Part shown: in pieces, positions 17,077-25,660 of the stretch
Numbering within the stretch: position 1 is the stretch's first letter
How the letters are laid out: each line of letters starts with the position of its first letter
DNA from: Pseudomonas sp. G2-4
GTDB lineage: Bacteria > Pseudomonadota > Gammaproteobacteria > Pseudomonadales > Pseudomonadaceae
Direction: 5' to 3'
Assembly: GCF_030064125.1 (NCBI RefSeq)
Contig: NZ_CP125957.1
Location: 3,410,001 to 3,474,000 of the forward strand
DNA: 64,000 nucleotides
Notes under the pieces: generated by a model
Databases searched by the model: none
What the model was told of the DNA's origin: nothing
Seen by the model: only the letters and a program-made list of their open reading frames with translations
Made by a program: the position numbers and the translations under genes

Positions 17077-18105
17077 ATGAGCATACGAATCGCCGTTATC
17101 GGCGCGGGAATTATGGGGGAGGATCACGCCCGCATCATTGCCCAGGACCTTCCGGGAACCACTTTGCATGTGGTGTGTGATGCGTCGCCAGAGCGAGCGA
17201 AGCTGATAGCTGACCGTTATGGAGCCGCTGACGTTTCCACTGATCCACTGTTCACGCTTTCAAGGTCCGATGTAGATGCAATCATCATCGCCAGCCCGGA
17301 CGAAACCCATGCAGTCCTGACCATGGCTGCCATTGATGCAGGGAAACCCGCACTGTGTGAAAAGCCGCTGTCTCAAAGCCCGGACCAGTGCCTGGCGGTC
17401 ATCGACAAAGAGGCATCCCGGGGTCGCCAATTCGTGCAACTGGGCTTCATGCGCCGGTTTGACCCTTCGTACAGGGAAATGAAAAGTGCCTTGAGCGCCG
17501 GTGTGATAGGTCGGGCTGTGATGATGCACAATTTCCACCGCAACGTAGAAGCCCCCGCCAACTTCAGCGGGCAAATGGCGATCAGTAACTCCGCGCCCCA
17601 TGAGTTCGATGTGGCACGTCACGTGCTCGACACTGAATACGTTGCCATTTCAGTGTTCCAACCCGCCCACACGTCCAAGGACGGCGTCGGCGCCCCGGTA
17701 TTCATGGTGCTGGAAACCCGGGAAGGCCATCTGGTGAACATCGAAATCAACAATAACGCCCATTACGGGTACGACGTACGTGGCGAGCTGGTGGGCGAGC
17801 AAGGTTCCGTGCAACTGGCCACACCCGTACATGCTCGTTTCAACACCCGCCTTCAGGGTTTTGAAAGGTACGCTGCCGATTGGCGGCCGCGTTTCGCCGA
17901 CGCCTACCGCCTGCAGAACAAAGCATTTGTAGAGTTCATCAACACAGGTATTTTCCCAGTCCATGCCGCAAATGCCTGGGACGGCTATTGCGCAGCCATC
18001 GTCGCCCAAGCCGGCATCGAGGCACTCAACCAACGTCGCCGGGTAGTTTTGCCAACGCTGCAAGCACCGCCCCTCTACCGTTCGAGAGAAGGAGCGATGC
18101 CATGA
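17077..18105 (+). CDS. Gfo/Idh/MocA oxidoreductase (inositol dehydrogenase-like)
   Basis: A 342-residue NAD(P)-dependent dehydrogenase. The N-terminal Rossmann fold has VIGAGIMG (7-14); the family EKP motif is at 95-97 (CEKPLS), with Lys96 catalytic; the second-domain catalytic His175 is in PHEFD. Inositol 2-dehydrogenases of this family usually have Asp four residues before this His; here the residue is Asn171, so the substrate or mechanism may differ. AGGTAG precedes the ATG. The 3' end overlaps the isomerase start by 4 bp (ATGA). Role: oxidation of a cyclitol or sugar hydroxyl within the LacI-controlled block. Confidence 0.85.
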   Translation: MSIRIAVIGAGIMGEDHARIIAQDLPGTTLHVVCDASPERAKLIADRYGAADVSTDPLFTLSRSDVDAIIIASPDETHAVLTMAAIDAGKPALCEKPLSQSPDQCLAVIDKEASRGRQFVQLGFMRRFDPSYREMKSALSAGVIGRAVMMHNFHRNVEAPANFSGQMAISNSAPHEFDVARHVLDTEYVAISVFQPAHTSKDGVGAPVFMVLETREGHLVNIEINNNAHYGYDVRGELVGEQGSVQLATPVHARFNTRLQGFERYAADWRPRFADAYRLQNKAFVEFINTGIFPVHAANAWDGYCAAIVAQAGIEALNQRRRVVLPTLQAPPLYRSREGAMP

Positions 18106-19061
18106 AGCTGGGATTCGTCACCGATAGCCTCGGTAACCTGCCCCTGCGGGAGATGCTCAAGCAGGCTGAACGGCTGGGCGTGTCGGGCCTGGAAATCAAC
18201 ACCGGCGGATGGTCGACTGCACCACACTTTAACTTGGCGCAGATGCTCGCCTGCGCCGACGACCGCCAGGCACTCAAACGCAGCTTCCAGGAGCACAACC
18301 TAGAAATCATTTCCCTGAACGCCAACGGCAACCCTTTGCATCCCACGCAGCCTGCACAAGGCCAGTGCCTCAAGGACACGATCCGCGTGGCCGGTGAGTT
18401 GGGAGTCAAGACCGTCTGCACCATGTCTGGGTTACCTGAAGGTCAGGCCGGCGACAGTATGCCGAACTGGGTTATTGCCTCATGGCCTCCCGAAACCCAG
18501 ACAATGCTGCGCTATCAATGGGAAGAACGTCTGCTGCCCTTCTGGAGCGAGATCGCTGATCTGGCCAAGGAAAATGGCGTGGAGCGTATCGCTCTGGAAT
18601 TGCACGGTAACCAGTGCGTCTACAACGTCCGCTCGCTCCTGAAACTACGCAATGCAATCGGACCGGTGATTGGCGCCAACCTCGATCCCTCTCATCTGTT
18701 CTGGATGGGCGCTGACCCGCTGGTCGCCGCCGAGGCGCTGGGCGACGCCATTTACCACGTGCACGCCAAAGACACTTTGCTTAATGCGCCAGTCCAGGCC
18801 GTGGATTCACTCCTGGAAAATGGCTCATTGATGGACATCTCATCCCGAAGCTGGTCGTACATCACACTTGGATTCGGCCACGGTGAGCAATGGTGGCGGC
18901 AGTTCTGCTACCGCTTGAAGATGGCTGGCTACGATGGCTGGCTATCGATCGAGCATGAGGACGTTTTACTCAACAGCCTCGAGGGTTTGGAAAAATCCGT
19001 AAGACTGCTACAGAGCGTCATGCCGGTTGCCACCAGCGATTTCAAACCCCAACCCATCTGA
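18102..19061 (+). CDS. Sugar phosphate isomerase/epimerase (TIM barrel)
   Basis: A 319-residue protein of the xylose-isomerase-like TIM-barrel group (AP endonuclease 2 fold). It reads KLGFVTDSLGNLPLREMLKQAERLGVSGLEINTGGW, has metal-ligand segments ALELHGN (Glu, His), GANLDPSHLFWMG (Asp, His) and YHVHAKDT, and ends SIEHEDVL (Glu). These match the metal-dependent isomerases/dehydratases found with Gfo/Idh/MocA enzymes, such as inosose dehydratase and keto-sugar epimerases. It is translationally coupled to the dehydrogenase gene. The likely substrate is the keto product of that enzyme. Confidence 0.85.
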   Translation: MKLGFVTDSLGNLPLREMLKQAERLGVSGLEINTGGWSTAPHFNLAQMLACADDRQALKRSFQEHNLEIISLNANGNPLHPTQPAQGQCLKDTIRVAGELGVKTVCTMSGLPEGQAGDSMPNWVIASWPPETQTMLRYQWEERLLPFWSEIADLAKENGVERIALELHGNQCVYNVRSLLKLRNAIGPVIGANLDPSHLFWMGADPLVAAEALGDAIYHVHAKDTLLNAPVQAVDSLLENGSLMDISSRSWSYITLGFGHGEQWWRQFCYRLKMAGYDGWLSIEHEDVLLNSLEGLEKSVRLLQSVMPVATSDFKPQPI

Positions 19062-19158
19062 ATCGCACCACGAGAAAAACCAATGTAATTGCGTATTAAA
19101 ACGCTCACCGCGATGGCGAGTGAGCATCAACCCATGAGTTCCAGTCAGGAATATCACA

Positions 19159-20577
19159 ATGACAATTAATTCCTACGGAAATACGGCAGACACTTCAGCC
19201 GCCTATGTCAGTCCTGAAAAACACCAGGCACAGCGCTACCTGCAAAAAATCACTTGGATTGCCACATTTGGCGGCCTGCTCTTCGGCTTCGATACCGGCG
19301 TCATCAATGGCGCCTTGCTCTACATGAAAGATGACCTGGGCCTGACACCATTCACAGAAGGTTTGGTCGCCAGCGCCCTATTGATCGGCGCAATGATGGG
19401 GGCGCTGTTCAGCGGTCGCCTATCGGACCTCAAGGGTCGCCGCCGTATCATTCTTTTCCTCGCCGTAGTGTTTTTTCTTGGCGCGTTGGCTTGTGCGCTG
19501 GCGCCCACTCTCAACGTGATGGTGGCCGCCCGCTTCACGCTGGGGTTAGCGGTGGGCGGCGCATCGGTCGTCGTGCCGGCGTACCTTGCAGAAATGGCTC
19601 CATCCAGCATTCGCGGCCGCATCATTACCCGCAACGAGTTGATGATCGTCACTGGGCAATTCCTGGCCTTCACCACTAACGCCACACTGGGCAATTTGTT
19701 TAGCGATCTCGACGGTGTTTGGAGATGGATGCTTGCCTTGGCAACCCTGCCAGCAGTGGCACTCTGGTTGGGAATGCTCTATATGCCGGAAAGCCCGCGC
19801 TGGCTGGCCACCAAAGGCCGCTTCAGAGAGGGCCTGGAAGTACTCAAACTGGTACGGGAAGAGTACTACGCCAAGGCTGAGATGGAGGCGATCACGCAGC
19901 AGATCAGCAACGAACGATTCATCAGAAAAGGCGGCTGGCGCGACCTGTCTCAAAAGGGCGCGCGGCGAATCTTTTTGATTGGCATCGGTATCGCTGTTAC
20001 GTCGCAGTTGACCGGAGTCAATTCAATCATGTACTTCGGCACGCAGATCCTTACAGAAGCGGGTCTGGAGCAACGCAGCGCACTGATCGCTAATGTCGTA
20101 AACGGCATTATTTCGATTGGCGCAACCTTCGTGGGCATTGCTCTGCTGGACCGCGTGGGCCGTCGCCCGATGATGCTGCTCGGTTTCACTGGCACCACAT
20201 TGTCTTTACTGTTGATTGGCTTGGTTTCAGTTTTTGTCGATCCCTCCGTCACACGCGCCATGCTCATCCTCGGGGCCATGGCGATGTTCCTTGCCTCAAT
20301 GCAAGGGCTGATCGGGCCCGCCTTTTGGGTACTTTTGGCGGAAATTTTCCCAATGCGCATCCGCGGCGGATGCATGGGAATGGCGATCGCAGCGTTCTGG
20401 TTGACCAACGTGATGATCGGCATGTTCTTTCCGTCTTTGGTTGCAACGATCGGGATCGGCCAAACCTTCTTTGTGTTTGTGGGGGCAGGACTCCTGTCTC
20501 TGACTTTCGTCGCGGTGTGGGTACCGGAGACACGAGGCAGCACGCTCGAGGAGATTGAACAGCGGTTGTATGGCTAG
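19159..20577 (+). CDS. MFS sugar porter (IolT/GalP-like)
   Basis: A 472-residue, 12-helix sugar:H+ symporter. Signatures of the sugar-porter family are all visible: GFDTGVINGAL in TM1, GRLSDLKGRRR after TM2, PESPRWL after TM6, QLTGVNSIMYF in TM7, DRVGRRP after TM8 and VPETRGSTLEEIE at the C-terminal edge. It should import a hexose or inositol for the upstream dehydrogenase and isomerase. It begins 97 bp after the isomerase stop, on the same strand. No clear terminator follows in the 244 bp before the convergent hxlR gene. Confidence 0.9.
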   Translation: MTINSYGNTADTSAAYVSPEKHQAQRYLQKITWIATFGGLLFGFDTGVINGALLYMKDDLGLTPFTEGLVASALLIGAMMGALFSGRLSDLKGRRRIILFLAVVFFLGALACALAPTLNVMVAARFTLGLAVGGASVVVPAYLAEMAPSSIRGRIITRNELMIVTGQFLAFTTNATLGNLFSDLDGVWRWMLALATLPAVALWLGMLYMPESPRWLATKGRFREGLEVLKLVREEYYAKAEMEAITQQISNERFIRKGGWRDLSQKGARRIFLIGIGIAVTSQLTGVNSIMYFGTQILTEAGLEQRSALIANVVNGIISIGATFVGIALLDRVGRRPMMLLGFTGTTLSLLLIGLVSVFVDPSVTRAMLILGAMAMFLASMQGLIGPAFWVLLAEIFPMRIRGGCMGMAIAAFWLTNVMIGMFFPSLVATIGIGQTFFVFVGAGLLSLTFVAVWVPETRGSTLEEIEQRLYG

Positions 20578-20821
20578 GCGGGATGAAGTCTCCCCTCAAC
20601 TGCCGCTCCTCCGCTTCCTATTTCGTGGCATGTTTTTTTGGGAAGCGGCTCTTCTCTGCTGATGGCCGTGCCCGAGGTCAGGCTGCTTTCTTTACGACGC
20701 AATTCAAAGCTGCAACCCCTTCGGCCCGTGGCGCTTTTGTACATCTCGCACAAGGCTAAAGCTATTCGAGCATGGATAGCTTTGCACCACATGTTGTATG
20801 TCATGAGGCCAAAAATTGGTA

Positions 20822-21307
20822 CTAAGTAGCGATCGCCTGCTCGTCGTCGGCCCGGAGCTTGTCCAATACTGAGCGCTCCGGACGCGGTGCACCGAGATGC
20901 AAGTAACGTAGTTCATCCATAAAGGCACTCCAAAGTGAAGGGCCGCCCTTTTCCAGCACCTCCGCGCGCAAAGACGCTTCCTTGCTCGGATGCGTATGCC
21001 GAACACCCCAGGCAGCCACATGCGAGAGCAGAGGGACAAGCTGTATCGCCGCTTCCGTGAGGCTGTAAATCACTTTCTGCTGGTGACTCGGATCCGGGCA
21101 TCGTGTCAGCAGGCCAGACGCGGTCAAGTGTTTCAGCCTACTCGCGAGGATGTTCGTGGCGATGCCTTCCTGGTTTTTCTCCAGCAGGACGCCATAAGTG
21201 CGTCTGTTCTCGAACATGACATCGCGGATAACGATCAGGCTCCAGCGGTCGCCGATCTGCTCAAGCGTCAGGTTGATCGGGCAGCCCGATCGTCTTGTTT
21301 GTTGCAC
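20822..21307 (-). CDS. HxlR-family regulator of the hydrolase operon
   Basis: A 161-residue winged-helix regulator: GCPINLTLEQIGDRWSLIVIRDVMFENRRTYGVLLEKNQEGIATNILASRLKHLTASGLL, then a wing, and a C-terminal extension of about 50 residues beyond the usual HxlR length. Cys9 lies in the conserved N-terminal position. The GTG at 21307 is chosen because AAGGAG sits 6-10 nt upstream; longer frames lack this. A promoter (TTGCAA-N16-TAATAT, leftward) and two identical-arm operators lie upstream. It is divergent from the metallo-hydrolase operon it probably controls. Confidence 0.8.
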   Translation of the reverse strand: MQQTRRSGCPINLTLEQIGDRWSLIVIRDVMFENRRTYGVLLEKNQEGIATNILASRLKHLTASGLLTRCPDPSHQQKVIYSLTEAAIQLVPLLSHVAAWGVRHTHPSKEASLRAEVLEKGGPSLWSAFMDELRYLHLGAPRPERSVLDKLRADDEQAIAT

Positions 21308-21329
21308 AGCTACTCTCCTTGAATTTCCA

Positions 21330-21344
21330 CTTGCATTGTGCAAG
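21330..21344. promoter_or_regulatory. HxlR operator, site 1
   Basis: CTTGCA-TTG-TGCAAG, a perfect 6+3+6 palindrome just downstream of the leftward hxlR -10. It has the same arms as the site at 21367-21381; the centres are 37 bp apart. Confidence 0.8.
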
Positions 21345-21350
21345 GTGCTC

Positions 21351-21380
21351 GAATATTATTCAACCACTTGCACATTGCAA
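21351..21380 (-). promoter_or_regulatory. hxlR promoter
   Basis: Read leftward: TTGCAA, 16-bp spacer, TAATAT. The -35 overlaps operator site 2, and operator site 1 lies downstream of the -10. This arrangement gives simple autorepression. Confidence 0.6.
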
Positions 21381-21381
21381 G
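21367..21381. promoter_or_regulatory. HxlR operator, site 2
   Basis: CTTGCA-CAT-TGCAAG, a perfect palindrome with the same arms as site 1, overlapping the leftward -35 and lying on the side of the rightward hydrolase operon. Confidence 0.8.
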
Positions 21382-21559
21382 CACTATGACAGCTCAGGCG
21401 AATCGGTAAAAGAATCGAACATCCGGGCTTTCATCACGGGTAACACCGGCAATTCGATGCTGCGTATGGCCGGAAAGGCGGTAACAGCTGGCGTTTTGCT
21501 AAAGATCATTACAGCTGTACGTACCTACATACCCACCACACACAATGGTTAAGAACACT

Positions 21560-22543
21560 ATGAAATTCTCCACCATCACTTCGCGTACCCTGCTCGCGCT
21601 ATCGTTAGCATTCGCCGGCGCCTTCGCTGCTGTAGCTCCGGTCCAAGCTGCAGCGCCGATGCAGCACAAGCAGGTTCCGGGCTTCTATCGCACGATGATT
21701 GGCGACTATGAAGTCACTGCGCTCTATGACGGCGGCGGTAGTATCGACTCCAGTCTCCTACACGGTGATCCCGCGCTCATTCAGTCCCTCTTGGCACGCT
21801 CCTTCCAAAACGATCCCAAGCATGTTTCGGCAACCGTCCAAGGCTTCCTCGTCAACACTGGCTCCAAACTCCTTCTCATTGATACCGGTGCAGGCGGCCA
21901 CTGGGGCCCTCCCACTTTGGGCAAGCTCGCGCAGAACTTGAAGGCCTCCGGCTACAAACCGGAGCAGATCGACCTGGTTCTACTGACTCATCTCCACGCT
22001 GACCATGCTGGCGGTATTTACCAAAACGGGAAACGCGTCTTTCCGAACGCGACCGTGATGATGACGAAGGCCGACGCCGACTTTTGGCTGTCGAAGGAAA
22101 TCATGGCCCAGGCCCCGGAGGACGCAAAAATCTTCTTCAAAGTCGCACAGGATGGCGCCGCGCCTTACATCGCCGCAGGCAAATGGAAGCCGTACGAAGG
22201 CATGGCCGAAATCGTCCCCGGTATCGCACCGTATGCCATTCCCGGCCACACGCCCGGTCACACCGGCTACATGATTTCCTCAAAGGGTCAGTCGCTGCTC
22301 ATCTGGGGCGACGTAGCTCATGTTGGCGCCGTCCAAATGCCGCATCCGGAAATCAGCATCGCCTTCGACTCAGACAGCGCGTCGGCCATCAAAACGCGTG
22401 AAGACCTGCTGGTGAAACTCGCTGCGGACAAGACGATGATTGCCGCAGCCCACATGCCGTTCCCTGGCCTGGGCCGTCTTCGCAAAGCCGACAACAGCGA
22501 GGGCTATGACTGGGTACCGACGACTTTCCTCAACCTGGAGTGA
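21560..22543 (+). CDS. Exported MBL-fold hydrolase, MPH-like
   Basis: A 327-residue metallo-beta-lactamase-fold enzyme with a signal peptide (MKFSTITSRTLLALSLAFAGAFAAVAPVQA). The dinuclear metal motif THLHADH is at 143-149, further ligands are in IPGHTPGHTGY (His234 region) and WGD (Asp251), and a distal His is in AAAHMPFPG. The spacing and segments GFYRTMIGDYEVTALYDG, VNTGSKLLLIDTGA, FPNATV and PGIGH-like GLGRLR closely follow methyl parathion hydrolase and related lactonases. Known members hydrolyse organophosphotriesters, lactones or esters; the natural substrate here is unknown. It is the first gene of a four-gene rightward operon under the two HxlR sites. ATG 21560 is chosen to give the signal peptide; 21545 is an alternative. 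Confidence 0.8.
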   Translation: MKFSTITSRTLLALSLAFAGAFAAVAPVQAAAPMQHKQVPGFYRTMIGDYEVTALYDGGGSIDSSLLHGDPALIQSLLARSFQNDPKHVSATVQGFLVNTGSKLLLIDTGAGGHWGPPTLGKLAQNLKASGYKPEQIDLVLLTHLHADHAGGIYQNGKRVFPNATVMMTKADADFWLSKEIMAQAPEDAKIFFKVAQDGAAPYIAAGKWKPYEGMAEIVPGIAPYAIPGHTPGHTGYMISSKGQSLLIWGDVAHVGAVQMPHPEISIAFDSDSASAIKTREDLLVKLAADKTMIAAAHMPFPGLGRLRKADNSEGYDWVPTTFLNLE

Positions 22544-22550
22544 GCTGATC

Positions 22551-23444
22551 ATGACTTACGATTCATCTTCCGTCCGTGAGCTTCGGGATGCGATGTTCGC
22601 CTTCGACTTTGCGCATCCTGTACGCACCATCGAGACGCTCCGCGTCGGCATGGAGGCAATTTCACAAGCGAACCCGCCGGCGGCCGACCTAACCGTCGAG
22701 ACGATCGAGCTCGATGGCGTAGCCGCGGTGGCGATTACGGCTCCCGGCGCATCCAAAGATCGAGTCATCTACCATTTCCATGGTGGTGGCTGGGTGGCTG
22801 GCTCTCCTGCCTCGCATTTGGGCATGCTTGGGGAGCTGTCTCGAGCGGCAAAGTCCCAGGTCATCGTTCTGGACCACTCCAAGGCACCCGAGCACCCATT
22901 TCCAGCCTCCTACGACGAGTCCATCCGCGGCTACGAAGCCGTGCGTGCGCTTGGCAAGCCGTTTGCCGTGACAGGTGATTCCAGTGGCGGCGGCATGGCT
23001 CTCAACGTTCTGGCCTATGCAGCCTCGAAGGGCCACAAGGACGCGCGAGCAGCGCTCCTAATTAGCCCGTGGGCAGACTTAACGCTGACGCTGCCCTCGT
23101 TAACTCAGCTGGCCCACCGAGACCCCATGGTCAACGTGAGCGGGATGCGGGACATGGTAGAGGCTTACGCTGGCAACCACGATTTGAAGGATCCGCTCAT
23201 CTCACCTTTGTTCGCCGACATGCATGGTTTTCCTCCGCTGCTCATACATGTCGGAAGCGACGAAGTACTTCTCGACGACGCGCTTGAAATTGACCGAAAG
23301 GTGCGCGCTGCCGGCGGCGAGTCACACCTTGAGGTCTGGCCGGAGATGCTGCACGTCTGGCACATTCAGACAGCCTCTTTGCCTCAGGCCCACGACGCGC
23401 TCCAGAGAGCCGGCGAGTTTCTCATCGGGCACCTCGCTGACTAG
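22551..23444 (+). CDS. Alpha/beta hydrolase (HSL-type esterase), cytoplasmic
   Basis: 297 residues without a leader. The HGGGW oxyanion motif is at 77-81, the nucleophile Ser144 in GDSSGGG, with Asp in VGSDEVLLDDA and His in EMLHVWH completing the triad. It resembles acetyl-hydrolase/HSL esterases. It starts 8 bp after the metallo-hydrolase stop, so the two are cotranscribed: a periplasmic hydrolase followed by a cytoplasmic esterase. Likely role: de-esterification of an imported intermediate. Confidence 0.85.
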   Translation: MTYDSSSVRELRDAMFAFDFAHPVRTIETLRVGMEAISQANPPAADLTVETIELDGVAAVAITAPGASKDRVIYHFHGGGWVAGSPASHLGMLGELSRAAKSQVIVLDHSKAPEHPFPASYDESIRGYEAVRALGKPFAVTGDSSGGGMALNVLAYAASKGHKDARAALLISPWADLTLTLPSLTQLAHRDPMVNVSGMRDMVEAYAGNHDLKDPLISPLFADMHGFPPLLIHVGSDEVLLDDALEIDRKVRAAGGESHLEVWPEMLHVWHIQTASLPQAHDALQRAGEFLIGHLAD

Positions 23445-23493
23445 CACGCGCACGCACACTGCAAAAACTGCAGACATTAGATAGGAGATTGTA

Positions 23494-23904
23494 ATGACTA
23501 CTGACACCACCCCACCGGGAACAGCATGGATGCAAATCGTCAAGAAGAAAGGAACAAGCGACTTCGCGACGTCGTTCACTGCTGACGCCAGCCTTCAGAC
23601 CTCAGCCCTAAGCAAGACCGTGATCGGCCCGACATCCATCGGGGCATTCTTTGCCGCGACGAGCACGATGTACGAAAACTTCGTGTTCACTGCGGAGACG
23701 GTTGACGGTACGAAGACTTACCTTGAGTGGGATGCCACCCACGGTGGTAAGCCGGTCGCCGGCACCACCATCATCACTCGGAATGAGGCTGGCCTCGTCC
23801 ACAATATCAAGCTCTTTCAAAGCCCGTTCCACGTCGTCCGTGAGTTCTCGGCTGGCCTGAAAGAGCGACTCGAAGAAACACTCGGTCAAGACTTCTTTAG
23901 CTAA
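23494..23904 (+). CDS. NTF2/SnoaL-like small protein
   Basis: A 136-residue protein. The pattern (SDFATSFTADASLQTSALSKTVIGPTSIGAFFAATSTMYENFVFTAETVDGTKTYLEWDATHGGKPVAGTTIITRNEAGLVHNIKLF) fits the SnoaL/NTF2-like fold seen in ketosteroid-isomerase-type enzymes, but I recognise no catalytic set. AGGAGATTGTA precedes the ATG. It is the third gene of the HxlR-controlled operon. A small isomerase or binding protein is plausible. Confidence 0.65.
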   Translation: MTTDTTPPGTAWMQIVKKKGTSDFATSFTADASLQTSALSKTVIGPTSIGAFFAATSTMYENFVFTAETVDGTKTYLEWDATHGGKPVAGTTIITRNEAGLVHNIKLFQSPFHVVREFSAGLKERLEETLGQDFFS

Positions 23905-23959
23905 GCCGGGCCAGTTCGTCGCCGCGTAGTAGCTGAACGACACAACTGAGGAAGCACTC

Positions 23960-24373
23960 ATGCCAATTTTTCACGCCCACATCCCAGCTCAAAAGTTCTC
24001 TAGTGAAGAGAAACGCGCACTGGCGGACGCCTTGAATCTCGCTCTTCATGAAGCCATGGATACGCCCAGGGATGACCGTTTCGTCATCATCAGTGAGCAC
24101 AAGGACGATGAGCTTTTCATCCATCCGACTTTTCCTGACATGAAGAGATCTGACAAGCGCATGGTCGTAACGGTGACGATAGGCACGAGCAGGACAGTGG
24201 AGCAGAAACGCAAGCTCGCGGAGTTGGTCACCCGTTACGCGGTAGAAAAGGTGGGCGTCAGCCAGGACGATATCAGCCTGATCATGTATGCCGTTCCCTT
24301 GGAGAACATGAGCTTCGGCGGCGGCAAGCTGGTCTCTGACATTGACCTCTCCATGCCTTGGGTAAACAAGTAA
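23960..24373 (+). CDS. Tautomerase-superfamily protein
   Basis: 137 residues starting MPIFHAHIP. After Met removal Pro1 would be the catalytic base of the 4-oxalocrotonate tautomerase/MSAD superfamily. The length corresponds to the duplicated beta-alpha-beta unit of malonate-semialdehyde-decarboxylase-like members, as does SIGTSRTVEQKRKL-type helix sequence (here TIGTSRTVEQKRKLAELVTRYAVEKVGVSQDDISLIMYAVPLENM). GAGGAAGCACTC precedes the ATG. It is the last gene of the operon. Role: keto-enol tautomerisation or hydration of a small unsaturated acid, which fits a catabolic or detoxification chain. Confidence 0.8.
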   Translation: MPIFHAHIPAQKFSSEEKRALADALNLALHEAMDTPRDDRFVIISEHKDDELFIHPTFPDMKRSDKRMVVTVTIGTSRTVEQKRKLAELVTRYAVEKVGVSQDDISLIMYAVPLENMSFGGGKLVSDIDLSMPWVNK

Positions 24374-24384
24374 GAAATACGAAA

Positions 24385-24410
24385 CTGCCCCGTTTTTGGA
24401 AACGGGGCAG
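24385..24410. terminator. Terminator between convergent operons
   Basis: CTGCCCCGTTT (24385-24395) and AAACGGGGCAG (24400-24410) form an 11-bp stem with a 4-base loop between the tautomerase gene and the convergent OYE gene. The flanking T-richness is weak. It probably works both ways. Confidence 0.7.
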
Positions 24411-24439
24411 CGGAATTGACTCGAAACGAATTTTGAGGC

Positions 24440-25558
24440 TCAAACCAATTCAGCTAAAGATGCCGGATTGAAGCCCTTCAGATCCGCGTAATCGCCTTTT
24501 TCCACTTTGGCGACCCAATCCGTGTCACTCAGCAGAACGCGCCCTACTGCGATCAGATCAAACTCTTCGCGCTCCATACGCTCGACGAGCCGATCCAGCC
24601 TCGCAGGGGTTGATCCTTTGCCGGCGAAGGCGTTAGTGACATCATTATCCAGCCCAACCGAACCGACGCTAATGGTTGTGGCGCCAGTGACTTTCTTCGC
24701 CCAACCCGCGCAGTTCAACCCGTTCTCACCGTCAATTTCGGGAAACTCAGGTTCCCAGAAGCGCCGCTGCGAGCAGTGCAGGACGTCCACACCGGCCTCG
24801 ACCAGTGGCAGCAGCCAGTCCTCCATCACCGCTGGCGTGTCAGCGACGCGTACGCCGTAGTCCTGTTGCTTCCACTGGCTGACGCGCATGATGATCGGAA
24901 ATTCAGGGCCAACAGCCTGACGAACAGCAGATACGATCTCACTGGCAAAACGCGAGCGTTCCTTGATTGTCGGGCCGCCGTAGCGGTCAGTGCGCAGATT
25001 GCTACCAGCCCAGAAAAACTGATCGATTAAATAGCCATGGGCTCCGTGGATCTCGACGGTATCGAAGCCCAGTCGTTTGGCATCTGCTGCGGCCTTGGCG
25101 AACGCTGCGACCGTGTCTGCAATGTCCTCTTCACTCATCACCACGCCACGCAGGTCACCTGGCGAAACAAGGCCCGACGGGCTTTCCACTGGCGCATCAG
25201 GCTCCCAGTCGTTGATGTAACGCGTGGACCCAGTGTGCCAGATCTGCGGTGCCATGCGCCCGCCAGCGTTGTGGACCGCATCGATCACGTTTTTCCACCC
25301 AGCCAGCGCCGCTTCGCCATGAAAAAAAGGGATGCCTGCGTCATTGCGTGATGCTGGGCGATCAATCACGGTGCCTTCCGACAAAATCAGCCCGACACCT
25401 CCCTCTGCCCGCCGCCGGTAATAGGCGGTGCTCGCTTCACCCGGGATGCCTTCGGGTGAGAACAGCCGCGTCATCGGCGCCATGACAATCCGGTTTTTCA
25501 GTTCAAGTGACCGGATGGAAAGAGGATGAAATAAAACGCTGGTATCAGGGTTCGACAT
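24440..25558 (-). CDS. Ene-reductase (OYE family), third subclass
   Basis: 372 residues. The N terminus is NRIVMAPMTRLFSPEGIPGEASTAYYRRRAEGGVGLILSEG; the substrate pair H171/H174 and Y176 are in IHGAHGYLIDQF, followed by NLRTDRYGG. The double-His pair and loop lengths differ from the His/Asn NemA-type at 1290 and the Cys-type YqjM at 10805, so this is a third subclass. Unusual segments are WHTGSTRYINDWEPDAPVESPSGL and CSQRRFWEPEFP, seen in a 12-oxophytodienoate-reductase-like subgroup. GGAG is upstream of the ATG at 25558. It is divergent from an hxlR gene and convergent with the hydrolase operon. Confidence 0.85.
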   Translation of the reverse strand: MSNPDTSVLFHPLSIRSLELKNRIVMAPMTRLFSPEGIPGEASTAYYRRRAEGGVGLILSEGTVIDRPASRNDAGIPFFHGEAALAGWKNVIDAVHNAGGRMAPQIWHTGSTRYINDWEPDAPVESPSGLVSPGDLRGVVMSEEDIADTVAAFAKAAADAKRLGFDTVEIHGAHGYLIDQFFWAGSNLRTDRYGGPTIKERSRFASEIVSAVRQAVGPEFPIIMRVSQWKQQDYGVRVADTPAVMEDWLLPLVEAGVDVLHCSQRRFWEPEFPEIDGENGLNCAGWAKKVTGATTISVGSVGLDNDVTNAFAGKGSTPARLDRLVERMEREEFDLIAVGRVLLSDTDWVAKVEKGDYADLKGFNPASLAELV

Positions 25559-25660
25559 TGGATGGACTCCATTTGCTTTCGGAAGCCATATAAGTATATT
25601 TTGTAAACCAAATGTCAATTAGGCACCTAGAGTCGCCTAGGCATACATGAGGAAACTTCG

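Noticed and set aside
20574..20804. 76-codon leftward frame between the MFS and hxlR genes
   Set aside because: No family resemblance, no ribosome site, and it overlaps the end of the MFS gene antisense.
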